Shown here piece by piece: positions 15,208-22,787 of a stretch of 22,787 bases of DNA. The notes beneath the pieces were generated by a model. That model made no database searches, was not told the DNA's origin, and saw only the letters and a list, made by a program, of their open reading frames with translations. The stretch comes from Chara braunii (taxonomy: Eukaryota; Streptophyta; Charophyceae; Charales; Characeae): NCBI GenBank assembly GCA_003427395.1, contig BFEA01000069.1, positions 709,799 through 732,585 on the forward strand, given 5' to 3'. The position numbers and the translations under genes were made by a program. Position 1 is the stretch's first letter. The number at the start of each line of letters is the position of its first letter.

Positions 15208-15590
15208 GGGCCTGGTTGCACTACTCTCCCGACGCCAAGTTTGGCGAGTAGGCGCCTGGTTGCACTTACTCGCCGAACTTCGCGAATGAAAAATATGTCA
15301 GACTGCTCGCCACACCGTAGACACAAGTTGTGGCGAGCGTTTTCGGTTTAACCGCCTGTGCACGGCGGTTTGTGGAGGGTCGTCCTCGGACCTCTCCACA
15401 AAGCAACTTTCTGGAGAGTCCACGGCTTCAGGAGTCAAGATCAGGCAGACAAAAAAAATTAACTTCTGTAGAAGAAATATTGTGGCGAGTAAGTGCAACC
15501 AGGCCTCCAGTTCGACCGGATTCTCATTTTTTTCACTCTCCACCCATCCGCCACGAATTGTGGCGGATGGCGAGTAGTGCAACTAGGCCC
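15208..15590. mobile_element. GGGCC-type MITE carrying a nested MITE, copy C
   Basis: Outer TIRs: GGGCCTGGTTGCACTACTC at 15208 and GAGTAGTGCAACTAGGCCC ending at 15590, flanked by TGA at 15205-15207 and 15591-15593. An inner pair of perfect 21-bp TIRs lies at 15254-15274 and 15484-15504. Removing the inner unit leaves about 132 bp, close to the 122 bp of copies A and B. The inner part holds further hairpins: CTCGCCACA/TTGTGGCGAG, AACCGCC/GGCGGTT and TGTGGAG/CTCCACA. Confidence 0.8.
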
Positions 15591-15630
15591 TGAGGGTTGA
15601 AGGCCGAGGCGGATATGCCCCCTTTGTTTC

Positions 15631-15671
<41 letters not shown>

Positions 15672-15672
15672 T
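15631..15672 (+). repeat. (TGT)n microsatellite
   Basis: About 13 TGT units followed by TTAAAC. It marks the left edge of the LTR-like region. Confidence 0.95.
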
Positions 15673-16460
15673 AAACAGTTTGCAATCAGACTCAACTCTG
15701 GACTTGCTCACAACATGCACACTTGAGAACCGATGGCAAACCAAACTCTTCCAACTCAGAAACAACAATGAACTTGCTTTTTAAACTCTGTTCAGAACAA
15801 CTGTACCACTTGCGGCTATGGCCGCCGAACACTGTCTCTACCACCAGCCTCACTCTCCCTCACTCTCACATGTATGCACGTACGAGGATCGCCCTGAATG
15901 TCCCCACTCAGCACAGCGTCACACACTCTGTACGCTCGTCTACACCAACAGCTGGGCGGCTATGGCCGCTGTCGTCTTCCTCCTCCTAGCTATGGCCGCC
16001 GGTGTCTCCCTCGCTGGTTCGCTATGGCTGCTGTCTTCTTCACAGCCCACTTCTTCTCCGGGCACCTGCAGACCTCCACGCACAAGATACCAAGGCAGCT
16101 CTTCCGCATGGCTCACAGGCTAATGAATGAACGCTGCCTCTTTATTTATACCTCTTTGGAGGTACCCGGGCCTGCCTCAAAACGTGTGGGCCTGGGCCAA
16201 AACGTGTGGCCCAGGGAAGTTTCCAGACGTTTGGCCTTCTGGGCCAAAATGTGTGAAACCCACAGCGTGCTCCAGAACCGTCCCCACGTGCAGCCCTCAC
16301 CCCTGGTACTTGCTGACTGGACAGGCCTACAGGGACCTACGACTTTCTAGACTATACAGACCTACAGACAGATTCCAGTCCTCAACAGACTTCGTAGAGA
16401 CTTCTAGAACAGACTTCCTAAGCCTAGCGGTAACAGACCTAGCTGCTAATCTACAAACCT
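15673..16460 (-). promoter_or_regulatory. LTR-like region with TATA box
   Basis: No coding region. On the minus strand a TATAAATA lies at 16150-16143. Upstream of it (16178-16256) are three copies of a CAAAACGTGTGG-type motif (16178, 16198, 16245), which read as CCACACGTTTTG on the minus strand. Downstream (15812-16032) are four GCTATGGC boxes, two of them within GCGGC...GCCGC palindromes. This resembles U3 followed by R/U5 of an LTR. It shows no similarity to the 5' LTR part at 22018-22787, so it may be an LTR of another element. Confidence 0.4.
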
Positions 16461-16683
16461 AGGGATCAAGTCCTACTGCCCAAACTACAGACTAATCTGG
16501 GATGTGAAACAGGTCTAGGGATCGAATCCCCTCAGCACACAGGGTCTATGTACAGGTGTAAGGTAGGTCCAGGGATCAAATCTCACTTAGCACACGGGAT
16601 TCAATGTCCTGGGTTGTGGCGCAGGTCTAGGGATCGAATCTCAGTGACTGCAATGTCAGGTCAACTGGGTGAAACCGTTTCAC
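16461..16683 (+). repeat. About 56-bp tandem repeat with tRNA T-arm-like cores
   Basis: Four cores of type AGGGATCGAATC start at 16461, 16517, 16571 and 16629. Each has TCTAGGGATC-type flanks. The core resembles a T-arm/B-box (GGTTCGAATCC). The array ends at a hairpin GTGAAA-CCG-TTTCAC (16669-16683), just downstream of the chromovirus pol end. Confidence 0.7.
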
Positions 16684-16720
16684 TCCCGCCGTCCTAAATT
16701 CGAGGTCCTCCGAGAACACC

Positions 16721-17941
16721 CTAACTCAAGGCAGGACCTTTGCCCTTTCTTTCCCTCTCGTAGGTGTGTACTAGGTCGGGAGCGGTTTCTAGAAGCTCTG
16801 TTCTTGTAAACCACCGGTCGTCCTTGGGTTCCTGGTATGCGAACCTAACTTTGTACTGTTTCTGGGGACGACCTCGGCCTCCTGTCCTAAACACGTCCTC
16901 TTCCACAATGCCCTGTATATCATACGCGCCATCCATGTCTGGAGGAATCATCGACCTTCTGGAAGGGAACCTGTCAGACGTGGTGCAAGGTAACAACTTA
17001 GAGGCGTGGAAGACTGGGTACGTGTGGAGGTGTGCTGGGATCTCTATCGTATATGATGGGCCGTCCTCTCCTCCTTTGACTTCTAGGACAGGCCACGGTC
17101 CTCTATATGCAGGTGAGAGCTTTTGCGAGATGTTTTCCTCCGGTGCGAACTCCCTTGACTTGACCCAGACTAGGTCACCTACCTGAAACTGTGAAGGTCG
17201 GCGGTGCTTGTTAGCCTGCTCTATCATGCGGTGCTGGGCCTTCCTCAGGTTGTCTGTGACCTTAGCAATCTCTTGCTCATGATGGAGCGCGAACTCCCGA
17301 GTACCGGGTGGAAGTCTCTGGATCTGGTCCCAGTTAAGTCCTTCTAGTGGTCGCCTAGGTTTAAAAGACTTATGTAGCTGATTAGGAGTCTGACAAGTAG
17401 CTAAGTGGACGCTGTTGTTGTAGGCACTTGCTACTTTGGGAAGCAACTCGTCTCAGTCTAGCTGATCTGGTCTAATGTACATTCTGAGTAGCTGTTGCAA
17501 GATCTTATTCATCTGTTTTGTCTGATCGTTAGTCTCGGGGTGTCGTCCTGACGACATCAACAACTTAGACCCGTATACTTTCATAAGATCTTGCCAGTTC
17601 TGGCTGGTAAACCGGGTGTCCCTATCACTTACTATGGACAATGGCATACCATGTTCGCTAACCCAGAAATCAAAGAACTTCCTTATAACTAACTCTGTAT
17701 GGGCCTCTGAAGGCAAGGGAACAAATACTGCATACTTACTAAATCTGTCTACTATGACCATGGCTTGAGTTTTTCCATGTCTGCTTCTGACCCTTGTCTC
17801 CATGAAGTCAATGGACACTGAATCTCCGGGTCCTGAGGGAATAGGCAACGGTCTAAGAAGACCCAGAGGGACTCTAGTCGTAGCTTTATTACGCTGACAC
17901 ACTTTGCAACTGCTATGCAGTCTGCTTTCATGCCTGGCCAC
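16721..17941 (-). pseudogene. Chromovirus integrase core, C-terminus and chromodomain
   Basis: One frame interrupted by a TGA at 17453-17455. Upstream part (17941-17456): CKVCQRNK (end of the HHCC zinc domain), SIDFMETR (first catalytic Asp), MVIVDRFSKYAVFVPLP and SIVSDRDTRF (second Asp). In the last catalytic block, HPETNDQTKQMN, a Lys replaces the expected Glu. Downstream part (17446-16721): AYNN, GDLVWVKSREF, LSPAYRGPWPVLE (integrase C-terminal fold), and then a chromodomain-like end with IVEEDVFRTGGRGRPQKQYKVRF and DRWFTRTELL. The TGA sits where a conserved Trp is usual, consistent with TGG-to-TGA. Known chromodomains steer integration to heterochromatin. Confidence 0.85.
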
Positions 17942-18985
17942 GCATAGGACATCATCAGGTTAGCTAAAGTCTTCTGCCATTCAAAGTGGCCTTCTGTATC
18001 GTGGCATTCCCCTAAGATCAGACTATGGATCTCTTCACTATTGGGGACGCATGGCCTGTCAGCGATATTAGTCTTTTCAAACAGTGGCCCATTTGTGGTC
18101 CAGTAGTGTGGCTCACTATCTGGGGCTTCCCTTACTCTTTTCAGCAGTTCACTGTAGATTGGGTCTTGTGCATAGGCATCTCTTACTTTCTGCTGCAGAT
18201 CGGCCCCTATGTCTAGATAGTGTACTATCGCGCCGAAATAATCAGATCTCCTGCTTAGCGCATTAGCTACCATGTTGTACTTGTCTTTAACAGGTTTTAA
18301 CTCAAAGTCATACTGGTCTATCTCAACAACCCATCTAGTCAACTTGGGCGTCATCTTGGCCTGTGTCTTTAGCCATCTAAGAGTCTCGTGGTCTGAGTAA
18401 ACCTTGAAGTGCCGCCCAAGCAGGTAATGTTTCCAGTGCTTTAGAGCCTGCCGGAGAGCGTAGAGTTCTCTTTCATATGTCGATGCTGCGACTTTCTCTG
18501 AGGGCAGCCTAGCTGACATGAACTCTACGGGCCTATAACCGTTGCCGTCATCTTGTTGTAGAACGACGCCTATGCCATACTGACTCGCGTCTGTAGTAAC
18601 AACAAATGGCAATGATGGATCAACAACTTTGAGGACAGGGTACTCTATCAAAGCCTTCTTCACTTTCTTGAAGGCTGACGTACAATCCTGATCCCACTTC
18701 CAGATAGCTTCTTTCTTTAATAGCCTACGAATGGGAGCAGCGAGCGTAGAGAAGTTCCTCACGAACTTCCTATAGTAGTTAGCCAGTCCTAAGCAAGAAC
18801 GCAACTCAGTTAGTGTCTTCGGAGTTGGCCAATCTCTGATGGATGCTATCTTGTTGTCCTCAGGCCGAATGCCATCGCCGTCTAGTACATGGCCTAGGTA
18901 AAGGACCTGTGTCTTGGCCCATTCGCACTTCTTCGGGTTAACCTTAAAGTTAGACCGTCTGAGCTTACTTAGAATCTGTCGTAGA
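17905..18985 (-). pseudogene. Chromovirus RT C-terminus, RNase H and integrase zinc domain
   Basis: The frame opens after the RT deletion (about 18985) with HLRQILSKLRRSNFKVNPKK, YLGHVL, and the connection motif LGLANYYRKFVRNF. RNase H follows: FVVTTDASQYGIGVVLQQ, TYERELYAL, YSDHETLRWL and KYNMVANALSRR. In the last motif Asn replaces the Asp of the family's ADALSR, so one catalytic residue is lost. The integrase zinc domain begins at LGECHDTEGHF and continues to YAWPGMKADC. A frameshift near 17905-17940 moves the rest of integrase into another frame. Confidence 0.85.
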
Positions 18986-19460
18986 TGGCCCTTAGTCGTT
19001 CATACAGCGCTGAAATGTTACGGGTGCATTAGTAAGTCCAAATGGCATCACTATGAACTCGTAGTGTCCATACCTTGTCATGAACGCCGTCTTATACCGA
19101 TCGTCAGGGTGCACCTCTATCTGATGGTATCCTGGTTTCGGATCTATCTTCGAGAAGTACCTGCATCCCTGTACTCGATCTAGCAAGTCATTTATACGCG
19201 GTAATGGCTCTGCATTCTTAATCGTGATGGCGTTCAGTCCCCTGTAGTCTATACACATGCGAAGCTCTCCCTCCTTCTTTGGGACAAACAAAACAAATGT
19301 GCCAAACGGTGACGAACTAGGCCTGATCCATCATTTTTCTAGGAGCTCATCTAATTGTCTGCGAAGCTCCTCCAACTCCTCGGGAGACATCTCGTAGACT
19401 GCCCCCTTAGGCTATACGGTGTTGGATTGGTCTGGGCACTACTCCTGAAGGTGCTTCAGA
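18986..19460 (-). pseudogene. Chromovirus reverse transcriptase, YxDD region deleted
   Basis: RT fingers and part of the palm: [63 protein letters not shown] (first catalytic Asp), [14 protein letters not shown] and RCMND. A TGA at 19331-19333 interrupts the start, and a frameshift lies near 19412-19425. After RCMND the sequence jumps within a few bases to HLRQIL, so about 30 residues containing the YxDD catalytic box are missing. Confidence 0.85.
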
Positions 19461-19580
19461 CAAGTCCTTATATTCTTCCAGCAAACTGGCGATAGAAGGA
19501 TGAATCTTTTCCTCTTCCTTTGGCTGATCAGAAATCGGCCTAACATAGGCTACGAACGCCTGCTCTTCGAGCTACTCCTT

Positions 19581-20201
19581 TCACACAAGTCTGGCGAATG
19601 CAGGAGCGCTGAGGCAGCACTGGGCGAGGGGATTATCTACCCCGGACTCATGGAGCAGGCGGACTTGCTTGACTTCGTCTGACGCACTAGGGAGCCTACA
19701 CTCGTGCTCTCTAAGGTGTAGTGTGGCTTCTGCTGCCTCTCCCCAATCCCTACCTAGAACAGTTTCAAACGGGAGACTCTCTTCCACGAGGAGAGTCAAG
19801 GAGTGCAGTACCTTCTCTACCTTCCCATCTTTCTCTAGGCGAAAGTAGGCGTGGACCCCCTCAACATATTCTTCAACACGCATCCTATTGTTGTCTGCAA
19901 GAATGCTGGCTACAAGTTCCTCTAAGCGTTGGACTTTCAAATTAAGCTTCAACTTCTTCAGCGCTCGACAACTGATATAACTCCCAGCCGCCCCACTGTC
20001 TATCAGGACACCTACTCTAGCTCTAAATATTTCTATGTCTGCAAGGATTAGTTGTCCTTTACTATCCTTCTTCATCTTGGCCCAGGCTTGCCTCCTATCT
20101 CTTAACTCCTCGGCTAAGCCTGTGAGGGAAGCATCTAGAGAGACCCTAACACAAGCAGTCTCTGGACAGCTTACTAAACGTTGGCCTGCAACCTCTGCCA
20201 T
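19581..20201 (-). pseudogene. Chromovirus aspartic protease
   Basis: Starts at an ATG (20201), about 80 nt after the gag stop. The retropepsin motif VLIDSGAAGSYIS (Asp-Ser-Gly active site) is near residues 64-76, and LPFETVLGRDW, typical of the downstream fold, is near 148-158. The frame is -1 relative to gag and stays open upstream of the ATG into the end of gag, so a frameshift fusion is possible, though no classical slippery heptamer was seen. It ends at a TGA (19581-19583), followed three codons later by a TAG; both are in frame with more pol sequence, so this is a broken polyprotein. Confidence 0.8.
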
Positions 20202-20281
20202 GGAGATATGCGGAGTGGGAGACTCAACTTTGTGCGCACGCTCAAATCCACATACTCCTGGGGTAGGGGCAGTTGCGACCC

Positions 20282-21865
20282 CTACCGGCAGTTGTCTTTT
20301 GCTGCCCCAGACGCAGCACGGTCCCTATACTTGGGACAAAATTTGATAATGTGGTCTGGGTCCCCGCAGAATACGCATTGAAAGTTGTTAACGCGTGCTT
20401 GCCATACTCCCTGATCTATACCTTGATCTAGCTTGGGTCGGCCCTCGGGCCGGCCTGGGTGCCACCTTCCCTGTCTGGGGGGTGACCGACTAAAACGTGG
20501 ACGGTTAGGCGGGGGACCTCCCCTTCCTCCCTCTTGGCGGTTGCCATAGCTGCCAACCCCCTGGCCACCCTGTCCTCGGCCACCTAGGGCCCGACCATTC
20601 TGGTCGGACCGTTGTCCTCCTCCTTGTGACCTCCCTCCGGCCGCAACAGCAGCGTAGGTTCTCCCCTGGCCTGCGCCGCTGTTCTCCTCCTCCACTCCCC
20701 ACTCGATGTCAGAGTAGGGAACCTCGTCAGCACCACCTTCCTCCATTGTCAAAATTAAACTATCTTTGACCTTGATTTGACCCGAGATGGTGCGTCCCTT
20801 CCACGTTTTTCCCTTTGACAGATCTTTGTGCCAGAACGTGGTAACTGGCGACGCTTGGGCGGCAAATGCAACTGCCTCCCGACTAAGTGTGTCATAAGTC
20901 ATGCCCTGCTGATTCTTCTTTTCGAAGAAGTGCCCCTGAATATTTTCAGGCAGGGCACGGTAGAAGAGGTTAAGGAGCTGGGCATCGGTTACTCCATGCC
21001 CAGGAACCGCAATCAATTCGTCCATGGCGGACTTGAGGGCGTGCACACTCTTCCACTGGCGAGTGTGTATCATTTGGAGTTTGTCGGAGGCTTTGAGCCC
21101 CCGCGTCACATCTGAGAATCGCTCCCTGAGCGATTTCAGGAACTCTGAGAGAGGTGTAAGTCTCGAATACGTCACCATATCGTTATCACAGTTCGCAGCG
21201 CGGGCTAGCGACCTAGCAAAGCTAGTCGCCTCGTCTCGAAGGGCCTGGAAAGCAACCAAAACATGGTCCTCAGGCGTGACTCTCTGTAAGTACAAGTAGG
21301 AGTTCACGTTGGCCTCCCAGTTATCGAAACTCTCACCCTTCTTTCCACTGAAGGGTTCGGGAAAACGAACCTTGACTTTCTCACGGCGTGGTGGGGCTGG
21401 CTCCTCTTCCTTAGGGGTCGTTAACTTGGCGCCTTCAATGGCGCCAGTACAGAACTCTCGGGTCTTACTAATTACATTGTGGACTTCGGCCAATAAGTAT
21501 TTCATCATGTCACTCGCAAAATCTTTGAACCCAACGCGCATTGCATCTACCTTTACTTTTAAACTACGAATATACTGCGCTTGTTCGTGGTGTGCAATTA
21601 GTAAAGATTGTACTCTCTGAGTCAGGGTGTTGAGCTTAGTAGCTATCTCCGTCTCTTCCCTCATTTTTCCCATCCTAGTTTCCGCCGCTTTCAGATCCTT
21701 CTCTGCCTTTTCTGCTACTTCCAATCGTCTTACCCTCTCTTGGGACAGCCTGTATCTCCATGCCATTTGTTGTTCTTCCTCCTTCGCCTTTCTCCTCACC
21801 GGGTCCCTTTCCGTCTCAATCTGCCTCCTTGCTGCTTCTCTCTCTTCCTGGGGAATGGTCATCAT
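20282..21865 (-). CDS. Chromovirus Gag, intact frame
   Basis: The ATG at 21865 (MMTIPQEER) gives 527 codons to a TAG at 20282-20284. The frame is open a further 39 codons upstream, but those have no ATG. Residues about 5-75 are highly charged and likely coiled-coil. A retrotransposon gag/capsid-like domain spans about 165-340 (FPEPFSGKKGESFDNWEANV, LNLFYRALPENIQ). A Gly/Arg-rich region follows, then a canonical CCHC knuckle CVFCGDPDHIIKFC at about 497-510. The protein would form the particle and bind the element RNA. It has no internal stop, unlike pol. Confidence 0.85.
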   Translation of the reverse strand: MMTIPQEEREAARRQIETERDPVRRKAKEEEQQMAWRYRLSQERVRRLEVAEKAEKDLKAAETRMGKMREETEIATKLNTLTQRVQSLLIAHHEQAQYIRSLKVKVDAMRVGFKDFASDMMKYLLAEVHNVISKTREFCTGAIEGAKLTTPKEEEPAPPRREKVKVRFPEPFSGKKGESFDNWEANVNSYLYLQRVTPEDHVLVAFQALRDEATSFARSLARAANCDNDMVTYSRLTPLSEFLKSLRERFSDVTRGLKASDKLQMIHTRQWKSVHALKSAMDELIAVPGHGVTDAQLLNLFYRALPENIQGHFFEKKNQQGMTYDTLSREAVAFAAQASPVTTFWHKDLSKGKTWKGRTISGQIKVKDSLILTMEEGGADEVPYSDIEWGVEEENSGAGQGRTYAAVAAGGRSQGGGQRSDQNGRALGGRGQGGQGVGSYGNRQEGGRGGPPPNRPRFSRSPPRQGRWHPGRPEGRPKLDQGIDQGVWQARVNNFQCVFCGDPDHIIKFCPKYRDRAASGAAKDNCR

Positions 21866-21993
21866 GAGTCTGCCCAGATGACTGAGCAGATTACTGCTCT
21901 GGCCAACTGAGCCACATATGGTCAACCTCTCAGCCCTGTAGAGTCCGCTGGTACGAGACCCAACAGACTCAGCAGTACCCACTTCTCATCCCA
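21866..21993 (-). other. Gag leader with a tRNA D-arm-like segment
   Basis: 128 nt between the primer-binding site and the gag ATG. On the minus strand it contains TGGCTCAGTTGGCCAGAGCA (about 21911-21892), which folds as GCTC/GAGC with a 9-nt loop, like a tRNA D-arm with an A-box. The rest of a tRNA is not present. Confidence 0.45.
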
Positions 21994-22016
21994 TTCAATC
22001 CCCCCATCAGGTGCCA
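21994..22016 (-). promoter_or_regulatory. Primer-binding site (PBS) for minus-strand DNA synthesis
   Basis: On the minus strand it starts TGGCACCTGATGGGGGG. Its complement reads exactly like a tRNA 3' end: T-loop TTCAATC (21994-22000), T-stem CCCCC, acceptor strand ATCAGGT, discriminator G, then CCA (22014-22016). The bases 5' of the T-loop are not GGGGG, so this is a PBS, not a tRNA gene. I do not recognise the isoacceptor; it is not initiator Met. Confidence 0.75.
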
Positions 22017-22017
22017 G

Positions 22018-22787
22018 TGGGCAGCCCACCATTGCCGGACCTGCTTGGAGGTTGGGCATTCCCACCACCGTACAGATGGCGAGTAGACTCAAAAGGCCAT
22101 CTGCAGCGGGTACAGCCCAGACTTACCTCCACTCTCCCTCCACACAACCATACTGCAGATGGAGTTACCAAGAGTGACAGCATCCACAGAATCCCGACTT
22201 GCTTGACGTAGGGTAGCTCAGACAGGTTTCTCCATAGTCTTATGAAGTCGCCCTCTGAATTCTGGAGGTCTACTGACAGAACTGTGCTCCAGCGAGAGAT
22301 TGTCACCGAGGCTGGAGTCCTGGTCTGTTTGTCTGCTAAGTCATACGATTCCCTTGGTCTGTATGTGGCTAGTTTCAAGCCTTGAGGGTGCCCTCTGGAA
22401 ATCCATCCTCCTGTCCAGCTCCATGCCACCGGGCTGATAGAGAGAGTGCGGAGCGGGACTTGGCCCACCCACTGGGTCTGAGTTACGCTCTCGTGTCGGT
22501 GCAAAATTATATTTTTGATTTTTGATTTTTTGAATTGTGATTTTAACTTAATATTTCGAGTTGTGTGAATTTCTTGACGTGTTTTATTCCGGACTTTCAG
22601 TTTTATATCCGTCGATTTGGTGCTTCTTGCTTTTCCAGGTACTCCCGGAATTTATTTCGGACATCCGCGTCCCTGCAGTTTCGGATGAACGCAAGTATCG
22701 CGGCGCGGGTTATCCTCCATGGCTAATCGATAAGTCGGAGTTCCCGTCCGAAGAAGTCAATCACGGGCGATAGATCCGCCATCTCGT
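22018..22787 (-). mobile_element. Chromovirus 5' LTR, partial (runs off the window)
   Basis: The LTR should end in CA one base before the PBS, and the minus strand reads CCA then C then TGG, placing its U5 end at 22018. Going outward there is GC-rich sequence to about 22500 and then an AT-rich stretch containing TATAAT-like bases (about 22506-22513) that could be the U3 promoter. The outer LTR end is not in the window. The open frame over 22007-22504 is judged accidental. Confidence 0.5.

Noticed and set aside
21994-22016. tRNA gene 3' end
   Set aside because: The 5' side of the T-stem is missing, and the position before gag fits a primer-binding site.
22007-22504. 165-codon minus-strand frame
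   Set aside because: It lies mostly in the inferred LTR upstream of the PBS, has no family resemblance and low-complexity-free but unconserved-looking sequence; an accidental frame is more likely.
22561-22773. Possible exon after a TTCCAG splice-acceptor-like site near 22640
   Set aside because: The frame is short, has no family match and lies in the presumed LTR; the evidence is too weak to call a gene.

Overview
This window looks like nuclear DNA of a plant-lineage eukaryote (land plant or streptophyte alga). No host gene could be recognised. The basis is the mix of mobile elements: an L1-type LINE with a plant-style RT-associated zinc domain, a Ty3/gypsy chromovirus with a chromodomain, a Mutator-like element with a 9-bp target duplication, a hAT element with an 8-bp duplication, foldback MITEs, long poly(A) tracts and many microsatellites. 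The assignment comes from element types only; the species cannot be named.

Layout. 1-1965: microsatellites and a cluster of short polyadenylated hairpin repeats. 1966-10122: one apparently full-length but decayed LINE on the minus strand, flanked by an imperfect 16-bp target duplication (1950-1965 and 10123-10138). In transcript order it has a long 5' UTR, ORF1 (gag-like, CCHC knuckle, Pro/Gly repeats), an intact ORF of unknown function, ORF2 (endonuclease, reverse transcriptase, zinc domain), a 3' UTR with two small hairpins, and poly(A). 10173-10228: a bare poly(A) insertion with a 13-bp target duplication. 10249-11253: a non-autonomous Mutator-like element. 11640-12565: an unrecognised dispersed repeat. 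12671-12753: another hairpin repeat. 12774-13403: a non-autonomous hAT element. 13953-14074, 14840-14961 and 15208-15590: GGGCC-type MITEs, the last with a second MITE inside it. 14098-14621: more hairpin repeats on both strands. 15673-16460: an LTR-like promoter region. 16461-16683: tandem repeats resembling tRNA T-arms. 16721-22787: a chromovirus on the minus strand with wrecked pol, open gag, a clear primer-binding site and part of a 5' LTR.

The most interesting signal is a 19-nt hairpin (6-bp stem, 7-nt loop, type GCTGGA/CCCGGTT/TCCAGC). It occurs about ten times in short repeats, many of them next to poly(A), and twice in the 3' UTR of the LINE, once about 15 nt from its poly(A). Several copies differ by paired, compensatory stem changes. 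This is what a LINE and the short elements it mobilises would look like if they shared a 3' recognition hairpin. The bare poly(A) insertion and a 106-bp insertion with a 14-bp duplication suggest the machinery has been active here.

Both autonomous elements are dead: they carry in-frame stops, frameshifts, loss of the chromovirus RT YxDD box, and catalytic substitutions in RNase H and integrase. Many of the stops and substitutions can be explained by C-to-T transitions, as expected for methylated transposons.
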